A stretch of 22,399 nt of DNA from the NCBI GenBank assembly GCA_036160955.1, contig JAYYDJ010000029.1, positions 1-22,399 of the forward strand. The letters are read 5' to 3'. This DNA is from GCA-2699365 sp036160955. GTDB taxonomy: Bacteria > Verrucomicrobiota > Verrucomicrobiia > Opitutales > Coraliomargaritaceae. The notes under the pieces are model-generated. The model had not been told where the DNA came from, searched no databases, and was given only the letters and a program-made list of their open reading frames with translations. Positions 1 to 9,188 of the stretch are shown here, piece by piece; within the stretch, counting starts at the first letter, position 1, and every line of letters begins with the position of its first letter. The translations under genes and the position numbers were made by a program.

Positions 1-2
1 AA

Positions 3-7
3 CTCCT
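3..7 (-). promoter_or_regulatory. Shine-Dalgarno of a downstream gene outside the window
   Basis: On the minus strand the bases after the TAA stop at 14-16 read GATGATAGGAGTT, with AGGAG at 3-7. That is a full Shine-Dalgarno core just before the window edge, so a further co-transcribed gene probably starts within about ten bases beyond position 1. It would extend the hydrolase-symporter-hydrolase operon. The gene itself is not visible. Confidence 0.5.
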
Positions 8-13
8 ATCATC

Positions 14-1750
14 TTAGTTCCCCCATCCTTCTTCTAGTACTTTACGGTTAATATGTACGGGCTGTTTCTCAATTAAATATTCACCTGCTTGCGCTTCAAA
101 GCTGACCGTACCTTCAATCTTTTCAACTAACTGCCATCGCCAATTGTCCCTGCGGTAGATCCAATTAACACCTTTAAAATCTGGCAGTAGTAAATCAAAG
201 CGATGCTTGGAGGCATCGTCCAGTCTCGCCACCATTTCCCCTGTATGAAGTTCCTTCCAGTGCGGACGGATAAACTCCACATCTGGCATAATTGTAAGGC
301 GTAAAGCGTCATTTTCGCATGGCTGAACAAAATACAATCCACTGCCGGCATAGCGCACAAAAGGCGAATTCCCGAATCCAATTATTGATTGAACTGTTGA
401 GGTCTTACTACCAAGTACTGCATGCGACCATTCTTCGCTTTCAGGCCACCCAGAATAAATCAAACAACCATCATATAAAACAGCGCTTGAGCGCGATTCA
501 TAGGAGTAAGTCGTGGAGACATCTTTAAACTGTTGCTTGGCCACCATGAATGAGGCCGCTTTGCGTGGCGTGGTATTTATATTAAAGACATGAGAGCCGC
601 CCAAATATTCAGCATAAGAAGTCAGCCCATAGGTCCACTGAGTAGCAATCTGTGCACCAACAGAGCGAAAAAATGCTGCCATTGCTGGATAAAGATAGGC
701 GCTTTGATTACAAAAAGTTTCGTATTCGTATACTAGCTTAGCTTTACCCTTAAAAGCATCGGATCTTAACCAGCCGAGCCCGTCCAAGTTGTCCGAACAC
801 TCTGTAATATATGGCAAATAATTTTGCTCACTTAAATCTTCGGTGTTTTTCCAAAATGGAGCTTTCAGATCCGCTTGCCCTGGGTATAGGCAGAAGGAAA
901 CTGCATCAATATGCGATTCAGCAATCCCGCGAAATGAAGCCCGGTTCTTAGTTATTAAGCGTGCCCAACCACAGTTCCACACGACCGGTTGCTTCATTCC
1001 TTCTGCACGCAGTAATACTACCATATCGTTGATGTAGTTCTTAGCATTATTATAGCTCCAAAGATCAAATTGGTCGCGAGTACCGTCCTTATTAGTCAGC
1101 TGCCATTTATCATATTGAACGTATGCGGGTTCATTAATTGGTTCTAAAACGGCAAGCGCAGCATGTGCCTTGTACATTTCCCCGTTGTAAGGATTTTGCC
1201 GGTTGAGTAATTGAACAATATAGCGTTTAGTAGCGGAAATCGCTTCATCATCAATCATCCACTCTTCACGAGAATATTTTGCAGCAAAGGATTCGCGATT
1301 ATATGGAAACTGCGTGCCGTCGTGATCTAAATGGTTCAACAAAGTTAAGTAGACATAAAGACCGCGACTCTGCGCCTGCGACAGAGTATAATCGAGTACA
1401 TCCAGCCAGATCGTTTCGACTAGATTGCCTTTAGCATCTGTGAAATCGGCGGGGTGAAGATGGATCCGAATAATTTCAGCTCCTAGCTGCTGTATCTGAT
1501 CAAAACTTGCATCCGCTACTTGTTTCAAATCCTGCGCTTTTAATGGCATCAGCACGCCTTGGTTGTGCATGCGAGCAGCGTGTTCCCAACTAAGCATAGG
1601 CTGAAAATTCACACCAAATAAATTTACCTCGCTTCCATCTGCATAAAGCAAACGTCCCTTACTTGCAGTGATTGATTGAAACGAGCTAGCCAGCAATACA
1701 TGATTAACTAGTAACAATAGAATCACCCAAGATTTGATTATCTTTTTCAT
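14..1750 (-). CDS. Secreted clan GH-A glycoside hydrolase (paralogue 1 of 3)
   Basis: A 578-residue secreted protein. Residues 1-23 form a signal peptide (KK, then a leucine-rich core ending near ASS). The remainder is a TIM-barrel hydrolase of clan GH-A type: NLFGVNFQP at 43-51, ending in strand-1-like GVNFQP; RIHLHP at 95-100; the acid/base motif INEP with E207; WNCGW at 258-262; and VYEYET with E342 and E344, one of which should be the nucleophile. A beta-rich C-terminal part (about 425-562) holds GFGNSPFVRYAGSGLYF. The two other paralogues (3196-4866 and 10922-12823) keep the same landmarks. The start is ATG, 21 nt after the symporter stop, so it is operonic. The clan assignment rests on visible motifs. 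The CAZy family and the sugar cleaved are not identifiable by eye; a GH5-like beta-glycosidase is the general guess. Confidence 0.8.
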   Translation of the reverse strand: MKKIIKSWVILLLLVNHVLLASSFQSITASKGRLLYADGSEVNLFGVNFQPMLSWEHAARMHNQGVLMPLKAQDLKQVADASFDQIQQLGAEIIRIHLHPADFTDAKGNLVETIWLDVLDYTLSQAQSRGLYVYLTLLNHLDHDGTQFPYNRESFAAKYSREEWMIDDEAISATKRYIVQLLNRQNPYNGEMYKAHAALAVLEPINEPAYVQYDKWQLTNKDGTRDQFDLWSYNNAKNYINDMVVLLRAEGMKQPVVWNCGWARLITKNRASFRGIAESHIDAVSFCLYPGQADLKAPFWKNTEDLSEQNYLPYITECSDNLDGLGWLRSDAFKGKAKLVYEYETFCNQSAYLYPAMAAFFRSVGAQIATQWTYGLTSYAEYLGGSHVFNINTTPRKAASFMVAKQQFKDVSTTYSYESRSSAVLYDGCLIYSGWPESEEWSHAVLGSKTSTVQSIIGFGNSPFVRYAGSGLYFVQPCENDALRLTIMPDVEFIRPHWKELHTGEMVARLDDASKHRFDLLLPDFKGVNWIYRRDNWRWQLVEKIEGTVSFEAQAGEYLIEKQPVHINRKVLEEGWGN

Positions 1751-1771
1751 TCGTTTGAGTATCTTTTCTTA

Positions 1772-3178
1772 CTATACCTCTCCGCGCCGAGCTTCGAGCT
1801 CCTTGCGGATACTATAAGCACTATCTTCAGTAATACCATAAAGTTTTAAAGAGAATATTGCGAGGACAGGTGCTAAAACAGAGGCACCAACAAAGAATAG
1901 ACGTAGCGTTGTGATCGTGCCATCTGGCTGGTCTGCACCAAGTGATTCATCAAAACCGCTAAAGTATAAAGCGACTCCCGAGACTAGAAATGTAAAGGAT
2001 GTACCGAATTTGGTAATCCAAGTAAATACAGAGCTAATAACACCTTCACGTCGCTCGCCGAATTTATGTTCGTCCCAATCGCATAGATCGGCAATCATCG
2101 AGGGAACAATTACTCCAAGAGAAACCCAAACAGGACCATTTAATACAGCATCTAATAAAAGCAGATGAGGATATTCTGGGGTGAAAATAAACCATTTGGA
2201 AACTCCTCCAATAGCGGTTAGTAGAAGTACACAGCACATCGCCTGACGTTTGCCATATCTAAGCGCCAACCAGCGTAACGCAAAAATGCCTAAAAAACCA
2301 ACGATAGCAAAGCCTGTTCCATTCATCGCATTTAAGACCAATCCGCCAGCTACATCACCTGCTTTTACATAATAAATTACAATGTACATCGCGATACTAC
2401 CAGCTATGGTCCCACAAAAATTGAGCGCAAATACAATGCCAACCAAGCCCAGCATTGGCTTTGAAGAGGCGGCTTGCCCGATCGCTTTGATAAACCCAAT
2501 TTCTTTTTTCTCTCTTTGAGCGACCTTGTAAAATCGCTCTTTTCCAAAAATCGCTGGTAAAATACCAAGGCCTAAAAATACGGTTAACGATAAGCCCAGC
2601 GCTATCCAACGAGCCCCCGCTAGCGGGCTTTCAAAACCACTCCAATTTGTAGCGGGTACGTACCAGTTAACACATAAATTTCCTATATTATAAAAAAGTG
2701 CTAAATAAAACATCAAGCGCGTGCGTTCATGGTAATCAGGTGTTTGCTCATAAACTAGCGCGTTGAAAGGTACCGAATAGATGGTAAAAGCTGTGAAAAA
2801 TAATACACTTCCTATAGTTAACCATAAGAAAATACCCATATCGCTCATGTTTTCCGGTACCATCCATATACTTATAAAACTCACAGCCATAAGAAACGCA
2901 CCAATGAACACGTAAGGGCGGCGACGTCCGTATCGCGACTGGCTACGATCGGAAATGCGCCCCATCAAAGGATCTGTAAAAGCATCCCAAATGCGGGGGA
3001 TAGTCATTGCCAAGCCAAATAAGGCTGGGTTTAAACCAAGAAAAATTTGGAAAATTGGCTGCGCCATATATTGAACGATGAGTCCACCATTTTGAATAGG
3101 GAATCCACCTGCTCCAACAGCCAACTTCTGCCCCATCGGCAGACGGTCTTTGGCATTAGTCTTGTTATTGTCACTCAT
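1772..3178 (-). CDS. GPH-family (MelB-like) sodium:sugar symporter
   Basis: A 468-residue polytopic membrane protein of the major facilitator superfamily, glycoside-pentoside-hexuronide:cation symporter type, expected to import a mono- or oligosaccharide across the inner membrane. The N-terminal half has PRIWDAFTDPLMGRISD (61-77) followed by SRYGRRRPY (81-89), the family's loop 2-3 signature. D65 and D69 align with MelB Asp55 and Asp59, which bind the coupling cation, so sodium coupling is plausible. About twelve hydrophobic segments follow, with the usual central cytoplasmic loop (KERFYKVAQREKKE). It sits 17 nt after the leaderless hydrolase and 21 nt before the secreted one, so its substrate is probably their product. 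No Shine-Dalgarno is visible before the ATG. The family is clear; the transported sugar is unknown. Confidence 0.87.
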   Translation of the reverse strand: MSDNNKTNAKDRLPMGQKLAVGAGGFPIQNGGLIVQYMAQPIFQIFLGLNPALFGLAMTIPRIWDAFTDPLMGRISDRSQSRYGRRRPYVFIGAFLMAVSFISIWMVPENMSDMGIFLWLTIGSVLFFTAFTIYSVPFNALVYEQTPDYHERTRLMFYLALFYNIGNLCVNWYVPATNWSGFESPLAGARWIALGLSLTVFLGLGILPAIFGKERFYKVAQREKKEIGFIKAIGQAASSKPMLGLVGIVFALNFCGTIAGSIAMYIVIYYVKAGDVAGGLVLNAMNGTGFAIVGFLGIFALRWLALRYGKRQAMCCVLLLTAIGGVSKWFIFTPEYPHLLLLDAVLNGPVWVSLGVIVPSMIADLCDWDEHKFGERREGVISSVFTWITKFGTSFTFLVSGVALYFSGFDESLGADQPDGTITTLRLFFVGASVLAPVLAIFSLKLYGITEDSAYSIRKELEARRGEV

Positions 3179-3195
3179 ATTAGACTTTTAAAAAG

Positions 3196-4866
3196 CTATT
3201 TTAAGGAAGTAGGCGCATTATCGGCGGAAATAGTCTCCTTGATCAGTGGGAAGTCATACCGCCCTGGTTTTTTCTTAAAAGATATAGACCTAAAACCTGG
3301 TAATTTCAGCTCGAATGGTAGCGCTGTGCTCGAATCTAATTCAACATACGGCTGCGCGTCTATATGCCACTCCCAGAAATTACGCAAGCGTTTCGAGTGA
3401 GGCAGCAGTTCGACCTCCACTGATTCGTCCAACACATTAATAAAATAGAGTCCCGTACCCTCGTACTCAACGTAGGGGGAATTACCATAACCGACGATTT
3501 GCTTTGGTGTGCCAGTTAATTCCAAAGGACAGCATGCAATATCTCCAGAGTGCATAAAAGTATTATTCGCACGACTAACAGACAGATCCTTATCAAAAGA
3601 GAGCGCAAAATCACCGAATACATCCTCTGTTTGACCGCTCAACTCAAATTCAAAGTTGCGCGGTAAAGAACGAAACACTTCTCCAGCAATTATATAACTT
3701 GCGGCCTTCTTAGGCGTCGTTCTCAGATTCAATACATGCGAGCCACCTTGGTATGGAGCATAATGATTGAAAGTATGCGTCCACATGGTGGCCATCTGCA
3801 CTCCCAAAGACCTAAAGAGTTTAGCAATTGCTGGGTGCAAATATGAACTAGTAGCGTTATACATTGTTTCAAATTCGTATACCAGCTTTGCCTTACTAGC
3901 AAACTGATCTGAGCGTAACCACCCAAGATGAAGGTAGTCCTCATAACAATGCTTTAGATAGGGTAAATAATTTTTACTACTGGTATCAACTGGGTTATCT
4001 ACAAATGGATCTCCGACGTCATCTTGACCTGGATAGAGACAAAATGAAACCGCATCGGCTTTTGAGGTTGCGACTGCACGAAAAACATCACTTCGTCCAT
4101 CAATCATACGTGGCCAATTACAATTCCAAACTACGGGTTGTTCGGCACCTACATCGCGCAGTAGGTCGTGCAATTCATCAATATAAGTACGTACTATCTC
4201 TTCGCGATATTTTCCATAGTATACATCGTTCCAAGGATGATCGCTCAGCTCTAACCAATCCTTAAAAGCGGCCTTCTTTCTGTTATCCGACATCATTTGA
4301 GCGTAAGTTAGATACTCTGGCTCGTTAATGAGTCCCCAAACAGCAATTGTCATGTCGTCCTTAAGATGAAGGCCTGAATAGGGATTCTTGTAGTTCATTA
4401 ACTGACGCACATAATTATGGGTCGCTTCCACGACATGTGGATCAAAAATCCATTCCTCCCGAGTCGCATTTGCCACAAAGGACTCCTCGATCAAGGTAAA
4501 GTCCATTTGATTAATAAAAGTGATATAAACATAAATGCGGTATTCACGGGCTTTTGCGATCATGTAGCCAAGCATATCAAGCCACATGTTTTCGACTAAA
4601 TTACCTGCTGCATCAGTAAAGTCAGAAGGAGTTAAATGGCAGCGAATGACAGTGCAGCGCATCTGCTTCATATCTTTAAGGCCATCGTCACATAGTTGCT
4701 TCATAGTATCTAACGACTGCGTAAATCCCAAGTGCTCCATACGAAACTTATACTCCCAAAAGAGATTGGGCTGAAAATTACTGCCCCACAAACAAACTTC
4801 TGCACCATCAGTAGTGCGTAGTACGCCTTTCACGACCTGCATTTTTTGTGGAAAATTGTGTGACAT
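3196..4866 (-). CDS. Leaderless (probably cytoplasmic) clan GH-A glycoside hydrolase (paralogue 2 of 3)
   Basis: A paralogue of the secreted hydrolase at 14-1750, with the same order of landmarks. In the numbering of the longer GTG form these are LWGSNFQPN near 44-52, the acid/base LINEP with E200, WNCNW at 265-269, SFCLYPGQ at 292-299, VYEFET with E349 and E351, and the C-terminal GYGNSPYVEYEGTG. There is no signal peptide with either candidate start, so it should act in the cytoplasm on sugars brought in by the symporter 17 nt downstream. I chose the ATG at 4866 (protein of 556 residues). A GTG at 4920, two codons after an in-frame TAG, would add 18 residues that do not align with the paralogues. 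Neither start has a good Shine-Dalgarno. It is the first gene of the operon. The clan is well supported; the family and substrate are not known. Confidence 0.78.
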   Translation of the reverse strand: MSHNFPQKMQVVKGVLRTTDGAEVCLWGSNFQPNLFWEYKFRMEHLGFTQSLDTMKQLCDDGLKDMKQMRCTVIRCHLTPSDFTDAAGNLVENMWLDMLGYMIAKAREYRIYVYITFINQMDFTLIEESFVANATREEWIFDPHVVEATHNYVRQLMNYKNPYSGLHLKDDMTIAVWGLINEPEYLTYAQMMSDNRKKAAFKDWLELSDHPWNDVYYGKYREEIVRTYIDELHDLLRDVGAEQPVVWNCNWPRMIDGRSDVFRAVATSKADAVSFCLYPGQDDVGDPFVDNPVDTSSKNYLPYLKHCYEDYLHLGWLRSDQFASKAKLVYEFETMYNATSSYLHPAIAKLFRSLGVQMATMWTHTFNHYAPYQGGSHVLNLRTTPKKAASYIIAGEVFRSLPRNFEFELSGQTEDVFGDFALSFDKDLSVSRANNTFMHSGDIACCPLELTGTPKQIVGYGNSPYVEYEGTGLYFINVLDESVEVELLPHSKRLRNFWEWHIDAQPYVELDSSTALPFELKLPGFRSISFKKKPGRYDFPLIKETISADNAPTSLK

Positions 4867-5157
4867 TGAATCGTTAATTTCTAGTAAATGCGTAAAATTG
4901 TAGAAACTAGTAATCCCCACATTCTAAACAAACAGCATAGTACTCTGTCGATAGATATCCTCGACTATATTAAAATGTGAATAGCTAATAGTTAGAGTTA
5001 CAGTTTAGAAGTACTCGCATTAGAATACAAAATAAACCCAACACACAAAGAGTGTATCGAGAGTATCCAGATAATTATAAAACTAGATGATTCAGCCGCG
5101 AAGGCGCTGCTAGAACGCCAATTGTAGCAAGTTAATAATTTGTGTGTAGTTACTCAA

Positions 5158-5979
5158 TTAAGGTACTTTAACCACATCTATTGTAAGCCCATTTAATATA
5201 AATGAGTTAGCTATTGCCTCCCCACTTTCATCAACACGCGTGCCAGAACCTATCGTGAATTGGGAGCTGTTAATTTCAAAGCGATGGTATTGACTATTAC
5301 GACCGCCCACAGAGTTTTTTCCGCCAACAGCTTTTCCAAAAATACTTTGATCGGCAGCAGTTGGAGCAAGATCGAATTCTTTCGTTAATCGATAAGTCTC
5401 TGGCTGCCTGCTACTAGTGCTTGGAGTGGCGAAGAGAGTGTACAGCTCTGTGAAAACTAACTGCTCGCCCGGGGCTAAGCCTGTAACATTATCTAATTTG
5501 ATAGATATCCATTCTAAATTTGCTTCTTGATTCGTGAGACTCGCGTCTTGGTTAACATTAGAGTTTTTACCAACAAAGTAATTATCGATAGCATTGTTAG
5601 ATCCACCACCATGTACACCTAATCCATCATTTTGGTCATTTGCATTGCTATTCGCACTGACAGCAAAAACAATATCAAATGAAACCCCTGCTGGATTAGC
5701 AGTATTTAAAGTTCCAACAGTGTAAGGACTATTTATACTAGTGCCCGCTGTTACTGAGTTGATACTTGCAGCACTCTGCCTGTTGTTGATGCCCAACGTA
5801 GTACTAAATATCTCGGTTATATTTACATCATTACCTTGTTCAGGCGGGGGACTGCCTGACGGTGATGCTTCTCTTGGCGGGCCTTGTTCAGAGCCAAAGA
5901 CAACTGACAACTGCGCATTTGCTGTGGTAAACGTTAATAGAAAGACTACGAGATAGGGCAATAGGTTATTAATAAGCAT
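5158..5979 (-). CDS. Small secreted protein of unknown function
   Basis: A 273-residue protein that I do not recognise. Residues 1-22 are a good signal peptide (LPYLVVFLLTF core, ANA before Q23). Next comes a proline-, serine- and glutamate-rich linker at about 33-48 (GPPREASPSGSPPPEQG), then a beta-rich body high in Asn, Ser, Thr and Gly with no cysteine seen. The body resembles the extracellular surface proteins of PVC bacteria that often carry PEP-CTERM signals. Here no C-terminal anchor, LPXTG or PEP-CTERM segment is present; the chain ends LTIDVVKVP. It stands alone between the hydrolase operon (291 bases from its predicted ATG) and the sulfatase operon (144 bases). Glycan binding or a surface-layer role is possible but unsupported. 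Secretion is the only confident statement. Confidence 0.65.
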   Translation of the reverse strand: MLINNLLPYLVVFLLTFTTANAQLSVVFGSEQGPPREASPSGSPPPEQGNDVNITEIFSTTLGINNRQSAASINSVTAGTSINSPYTVGTLNTANPAGVSFDIVFAVSANSNANDQNDGLGVHGGGSNNAIDNYFVGKNSNVNQDASLTNQEANLEWISIKLDNVTGLAPGEQLVFTELYTLFATPSTSSRQPETYRLTKEFDLAPTAADQSIFGKAVGGKNSVGGRNSQYHRFEINSSQFTIGSGTRVDESGEAIANSFILNGLTIDVVKVP

Positions 5980-6123
5980 GACTTTTAAGGTTGAAAAAAA
6001 TATACAAAAAAATGATTAAAGAATAATTAATTATCAGTTAGTCTACGGCAAACTAAAAGATAGTTACTCCTTATACTAAAGCCGAATAGTTAATAAGCTA
6101 AATTTAAATTATTCGTCTCATTC

Positions 6124-7680
6124 TTACAGTTCTCTAAACTGTTTTCCTTGTGTGTAGGCAACGTGTTGAAGGCTCAATTGCCTCATGCGCGCTTCGATCT
6201 CTACGTATGATGCCTGCCCCGAAAAGTTCTTGGTCTCTGAGGGATCTTGAACATAGTCATATAGCTCAACAAATTCGGGTTCCTTACGATAACGGTTTCC
6301 GCACCAGCCTGGCTTCTTCCACCCCTTATACCAGGCCACATAACGGAATTGCTTTGTGCGAATAGCAATGCCCATGTAACCTTTATTAGGATACAAGCTG
6401 GATGCGTACTCTTGGATATTAACCGAAGCATCGTCTAGAGCAGGAACCAAGCTTACTCCGTCGATTCCTTGCGGCGTAGCTAGCCCGGTCAAATCGCAGA
6501 GCGTTGGGAAAATATCTATCAAATTCACCGGACTATCGCAAATAGCGCCAGATCCCATGCCCGTATTTGATATGATCAAAGGTGAACGTGTCGCCTCTTC
6601 ATAATTAGTGTGCTTACCAAAAAGATGCTTATCGCCAAGGTGAAATCCGTGGTCACCCCACAATACTATGACCGTATCATCATACTTTCCAATTTCTTTT
6701 AACTTGGCAACAAGCCTACCGATTTGAGCGTCTATATACGAGACGCACGCTAGGTAGCCATGAATAAGTTCTCGCTGCGTTGCCTCCGCTATCTGTCCAT
6801 CTTTAGGTACACCACCGTAGGTGCGAGCCTCTACATAATCTCCAACCGAGCAAGCTGGAGCGCCTGCAGGGAGTTGCTGAAAAGGTGCTAATGTTAAAGA
6901 TTCCCGATCATATAGGTCCCAATATTTTTTTGGAGCTACAAAGGGCAGATGTGGTTTCAAAAAACCCAGCGCAAGAAAGAAGGGTTGCGATGAATCTTTG
7001 AATCGCTCGAGTTGCTGCAAGCCGCGATTCGTAATCCCGCCGTCTTTATAGGCGTCATCTGGCACGTCAAAGTTTTCCACGGCAGGACCTGCGCCACGAT
7101 CGCGCATATAATTGCGTAGCTCTTTGCCTTTTAAGCCCTTCCCCTTCCCCTCTGCCTCAAGAACTTTAGCCAATGCTAATACCTTGGGGTCGTGATAGTG
7201 CCCTGCCTTAGGACCACCAGTAAGCTGATTATAAGGATTCTTTCCAAAAAATTCAGTCCATGAGATGACATCCTGCGCACCATGCCAGTCATCCTCGACA
7301 TTCCTCGGATCAAAAATCTTGCCAGTTCCGATCGTTGCATAGCCATTATTCTTAAAATGCTGAGGTATTGTCAGAATGTCAGGATGCATTTCGCGTAGCT
7401 TATATTTACCCCCTCCCATACCATATATACCAATTGTATCTGGAAAATATCCAGTGAGCAAACTCACACGCGATGGTCCGCAGATCGCTTGCTGACAATG
7501 CGCATTTGAGAAAATTGTACCATCTCCTGCCAACTTATCTATATTTGGCGACACCGCGTAGTTATAACCATAGCAATTAAGTAACGGCTTCAAGTCATCA
7601 ACTGCAATGAACAGAACATTCTTGTCCTTTGCTGTAAGAGACGAACAGAATAAAATAATTAATATACTAAAAAGTTTCAT
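6124..7680 (-). CDS. Type I sulfatase, iduronate-2-sulfatase-like (CGPSR motif)
   Basis: A 518-residue secreted sulfatase hydrolysing a sulfate ester on a sugar. The signal peptide is residues 1-17 (cleavage after SLTA). Metal ligands D28 and D29 lie in FIAVDDLKP. The formylglycine motif CGPSRVSLLTG gives C67 as the residue oxidised to formylglycine and R71 as its partner. GTGKIFDP (118-125), KPHLPF (242-247), GDHGFHLGD (342-350, with D343 and H344) and GKH (355-357) supply the remaining active site. The pattern C-G-P-S-R-V-S-x-L-T-G with KPHLPF and an ELYD box near the C-terminus is that of the iduronate-2-sulfatase group. In marine bacteria such proteins act on varied algal sulfates, so the substrate is open. 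It is the last of three sulfatase genes; its ATG is 3 nt after the previous TGA, suggesting translational coupling. No maturase gene is in the window. Confidence 0.9.
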   Translation of the reverse strand: MKLFSILIILFCSSLTAKDKNVLFIAVDDLKPLLNCYGYNYAVSPNIDKLAGDGTIFSNAHCQQAICGPSRVSLLTGYFPDTIGIYGMGGGKYKLREMHPDILTIPQHFKNNGYATIGTGKIFDPRNVEDDWHGAQDVISWTEFFGKNPYNQLTGGPKAGHYHDPKVLALAKVLEAEGKGKGLKGKELRNYMRDRGAGPAVENFDVPDDAYKDGGITNRGLQQLERFKDSSQPFFLALGFLKPHLPFVAPKKYWDLYDRESLTLAPFQQLPAGAPACSVGDYVEARTYGGVPKDGQIAEATQRELIHGYLACVSYIDAQIGRLVAKLKEIGKYDDTVIVLWGDHGFHLGDKHLFGKHTNYEEATRSPLIISNTGMGSGAICDSPVNLIDIFPTLCDLTGLATPQGIDGVSLVPALDDASVNIQEYASSLYPNKGYMGIAIRTKQFRYVAWYKGWKKPGWCGNRYRKEPEFVELYDYVQDPSETKNFSGQASYVEIEARMRQLSLQHVAYTQGKQFREL

Positions 7681-7683
7681 AAA

Positions 7684-9183
7684 TCATTTTCCATTTTGTT
7701 TGGCATAGGGTCCAAAAGTTGCCTCCTTGCCCCAGGGTAAAAAATCTGGCGCCACAGGATTGTCAGAGTGATTTTCTATGCCACTTGGTAAAGCTGCCTT
7801 CCAACCAGCAACTAGCTGTGACTTCAAACTTTCTACTACCTCACGATACTTATTACTATCGACTACATTAATAGACTCGGCGGGGTCACTACTATGATCA
7901 TATAGCTCATGGCCTTTAAATGATCCATCCAGTTCGCGCCACTGAATATAATTGTAGCGTTCCGTGCGGATCGAAAAACCCTCAAACTTTGCCCGCGGCC
8001 ACCCCCGCGGGTATTGACTAAATACCGCGGTCTTCCATTGACGCGAAGGCTCTTCAAGTAAAGGAGCGACACTATTTCCTTCCAAGTAGCTTGGTGACTG
8101 CAGCCCTGCAAGTTCACATAAAGTTGGGTATATATCTACATATTCAACAAGGGCACTAGTACGCTGATTCGGTTTTATTTTCGGAGCTGAGATAATCATC
8201 GGCGCTCGAATAGAGTTATCAAAGTTTGTGGATTTTCCCCAATGATCTTGCTCTCCTAAATGCCAGCCATGATCTGAAATCAGCATGACCAAAGTATTGT
8301 CGCGTAATCCCAGTGATTCTAATTCATCCATAATCTTTCCCACTTGGGCATCCACATAGGATACGCAAGCCGCATAAGCGCGCTTCATAGTGCGGGCGAC
8401 CCCTTGGTCGCCGACCAACAATTCATTAGGGGATTCAGGAAGCTTATATTTCTGAAGATTGCACCAGTCAGTCGAATAAGCAGGTGAATTTTTAGGATGT
8501 GCCGGATTTAGCGAAAGGGGGACATTTATATCCTTGTAGAGATCCCAATACTTTTTCGGTGCACACCAAGGCAGATGGGGCTTCCAATAGCCTACAGCCA
8601 ACATGAATGGCTTCTTTTGATTTGCCATACGCTGCAAGGTTGCGACTGCCTCCAGCGTATTTTTTCCGTCGTCGTAGAAGTCATCATCTACGTCAGCAAA
8701 TTCATACGGTGGACGATCCTTCTTACTCAATTTTTTCAAGCTTGGATCCAAGTATTTAGTTCCATAACCAGCGCTGTAAGAATTCTCTGTAAAGTCCTCG
8801 TGATATCCATGATGAATCTTTCCTACTCCACGCACATAATAGCCTTGATTCATGAAATAGCGTAGAAAAGAGGGTCGATCCCCATCTAAAAGATTTTCTA
8901 CTGTATAAATTGAGTAGGGATAATCAGTGCCGGTCGTATCAGGTCTTAGACCTGTAAGGAAGCTTGCCCTAGAGGCTGTGCAAACAGGTTGCTGCACATA
9001 AGCACGCTCGAACAAGGTCCCCTCTCTTGCAAGCTGGTCAATGTTGGGAGATACAATATAATCAGCTCCATAACATCCTAACTCTGGCCTCAAATCGTCT
9101 ACGATAAAAAGCAATACATTCATTCGCTCTGCAGACAATACACTACAGGCAAAGCACACTAAAAAAAAGGTGATGATTTTCAT
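7684..9183 (-). CDS. Type I sulfatase, iduronate-2-sulfatase-like, with variant CTASR motif
   Basis: A 499-residue secreted sulfatase. The signal peptide ends near LSA (about residue 18). D29 and D30 in FIVDDLRPELGCYG are metal ligands. The formylglycine motif reads CTASRASFLTG (C68, R72), with alanine in place of the usual proline. The rest is standard: VGKIHHG, KPHLPW, SDHGWHLGEQDHWGKS (D304, H305), and HELYDHSSDPAE near the end. CxxSRxSFLTGxRPDTT closely resembles iduronate-2-sulfatase. I use the ATG at 9183; a TTG one codon earlier is less likely. The start lies 5 nt after the stop of the upstream sulfatase and the stop lies 3 nt before the start of the next, so the three form an operon. 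No clear Shine-Dalgarno is seen, so coupling is likely. The exact substrate is unknown; the alanine variant does not by itself imply inactivity. Confidence 0.88.
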   Translation of the reverse strand: MKIITFFLVCFACSVLSAERMNVLLFIVDDLRPELGCYGADYIVSPNIDQLAREGTLFERAYVQQPVCTASRASFLTGLRPDTTGTDYPYSIYTVENLLDGDRPSFLRYFMNQGYYVRGVGKIHHGYHEDFTENSYSAGYGTKYLDPSLKKLSKKDRPPYEFADVDDDFYDDGKNTLEAVATLQRMANQKKPFMLAVGYWKPHLPWCAPKKYWDLYKDINVPLSLNPAHPKNSPAYSTDWCNLQKYKLPESPNELLVGDQGVARTMKRAYAACVSYVDAQVGKIMDELESLGLRDNTLVMLISDHGWHLGEQDHWGKSTNFDNSIRAPMIISAPKIKPNQRTSALVEYVDIYPTLCELAGLQSPSYLEGNSVAPLLEEPSRQWKTAVFSQYPRGWPRAKFEGFSIRTERYNYIQWRELDGSFKGHELYDHSSDPAESINVVDSNKYREVVESLKSQLVAGWKAALPSGIENHSDNPVAPDFLPWGKEATFGPYAKQNGK

Positions 9184-9188
9184 CAAAG

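Noticed and set aside
3047..3400. 117-codon open frame on the plus strand spanning the symporter-hydrolase junction
   Set aside because: It overlaps the ends of two well supported minus-strand genes and its product shows no recognisable features.
4867..4920. GTG start 18 codons upstream for the leaderless hydrolase
   Set aside because: The extra residues do not align with the paralogues, form no signal peptide and have no Shine-Dalgarno; the ATG at 4866 is preferred, though not proven.
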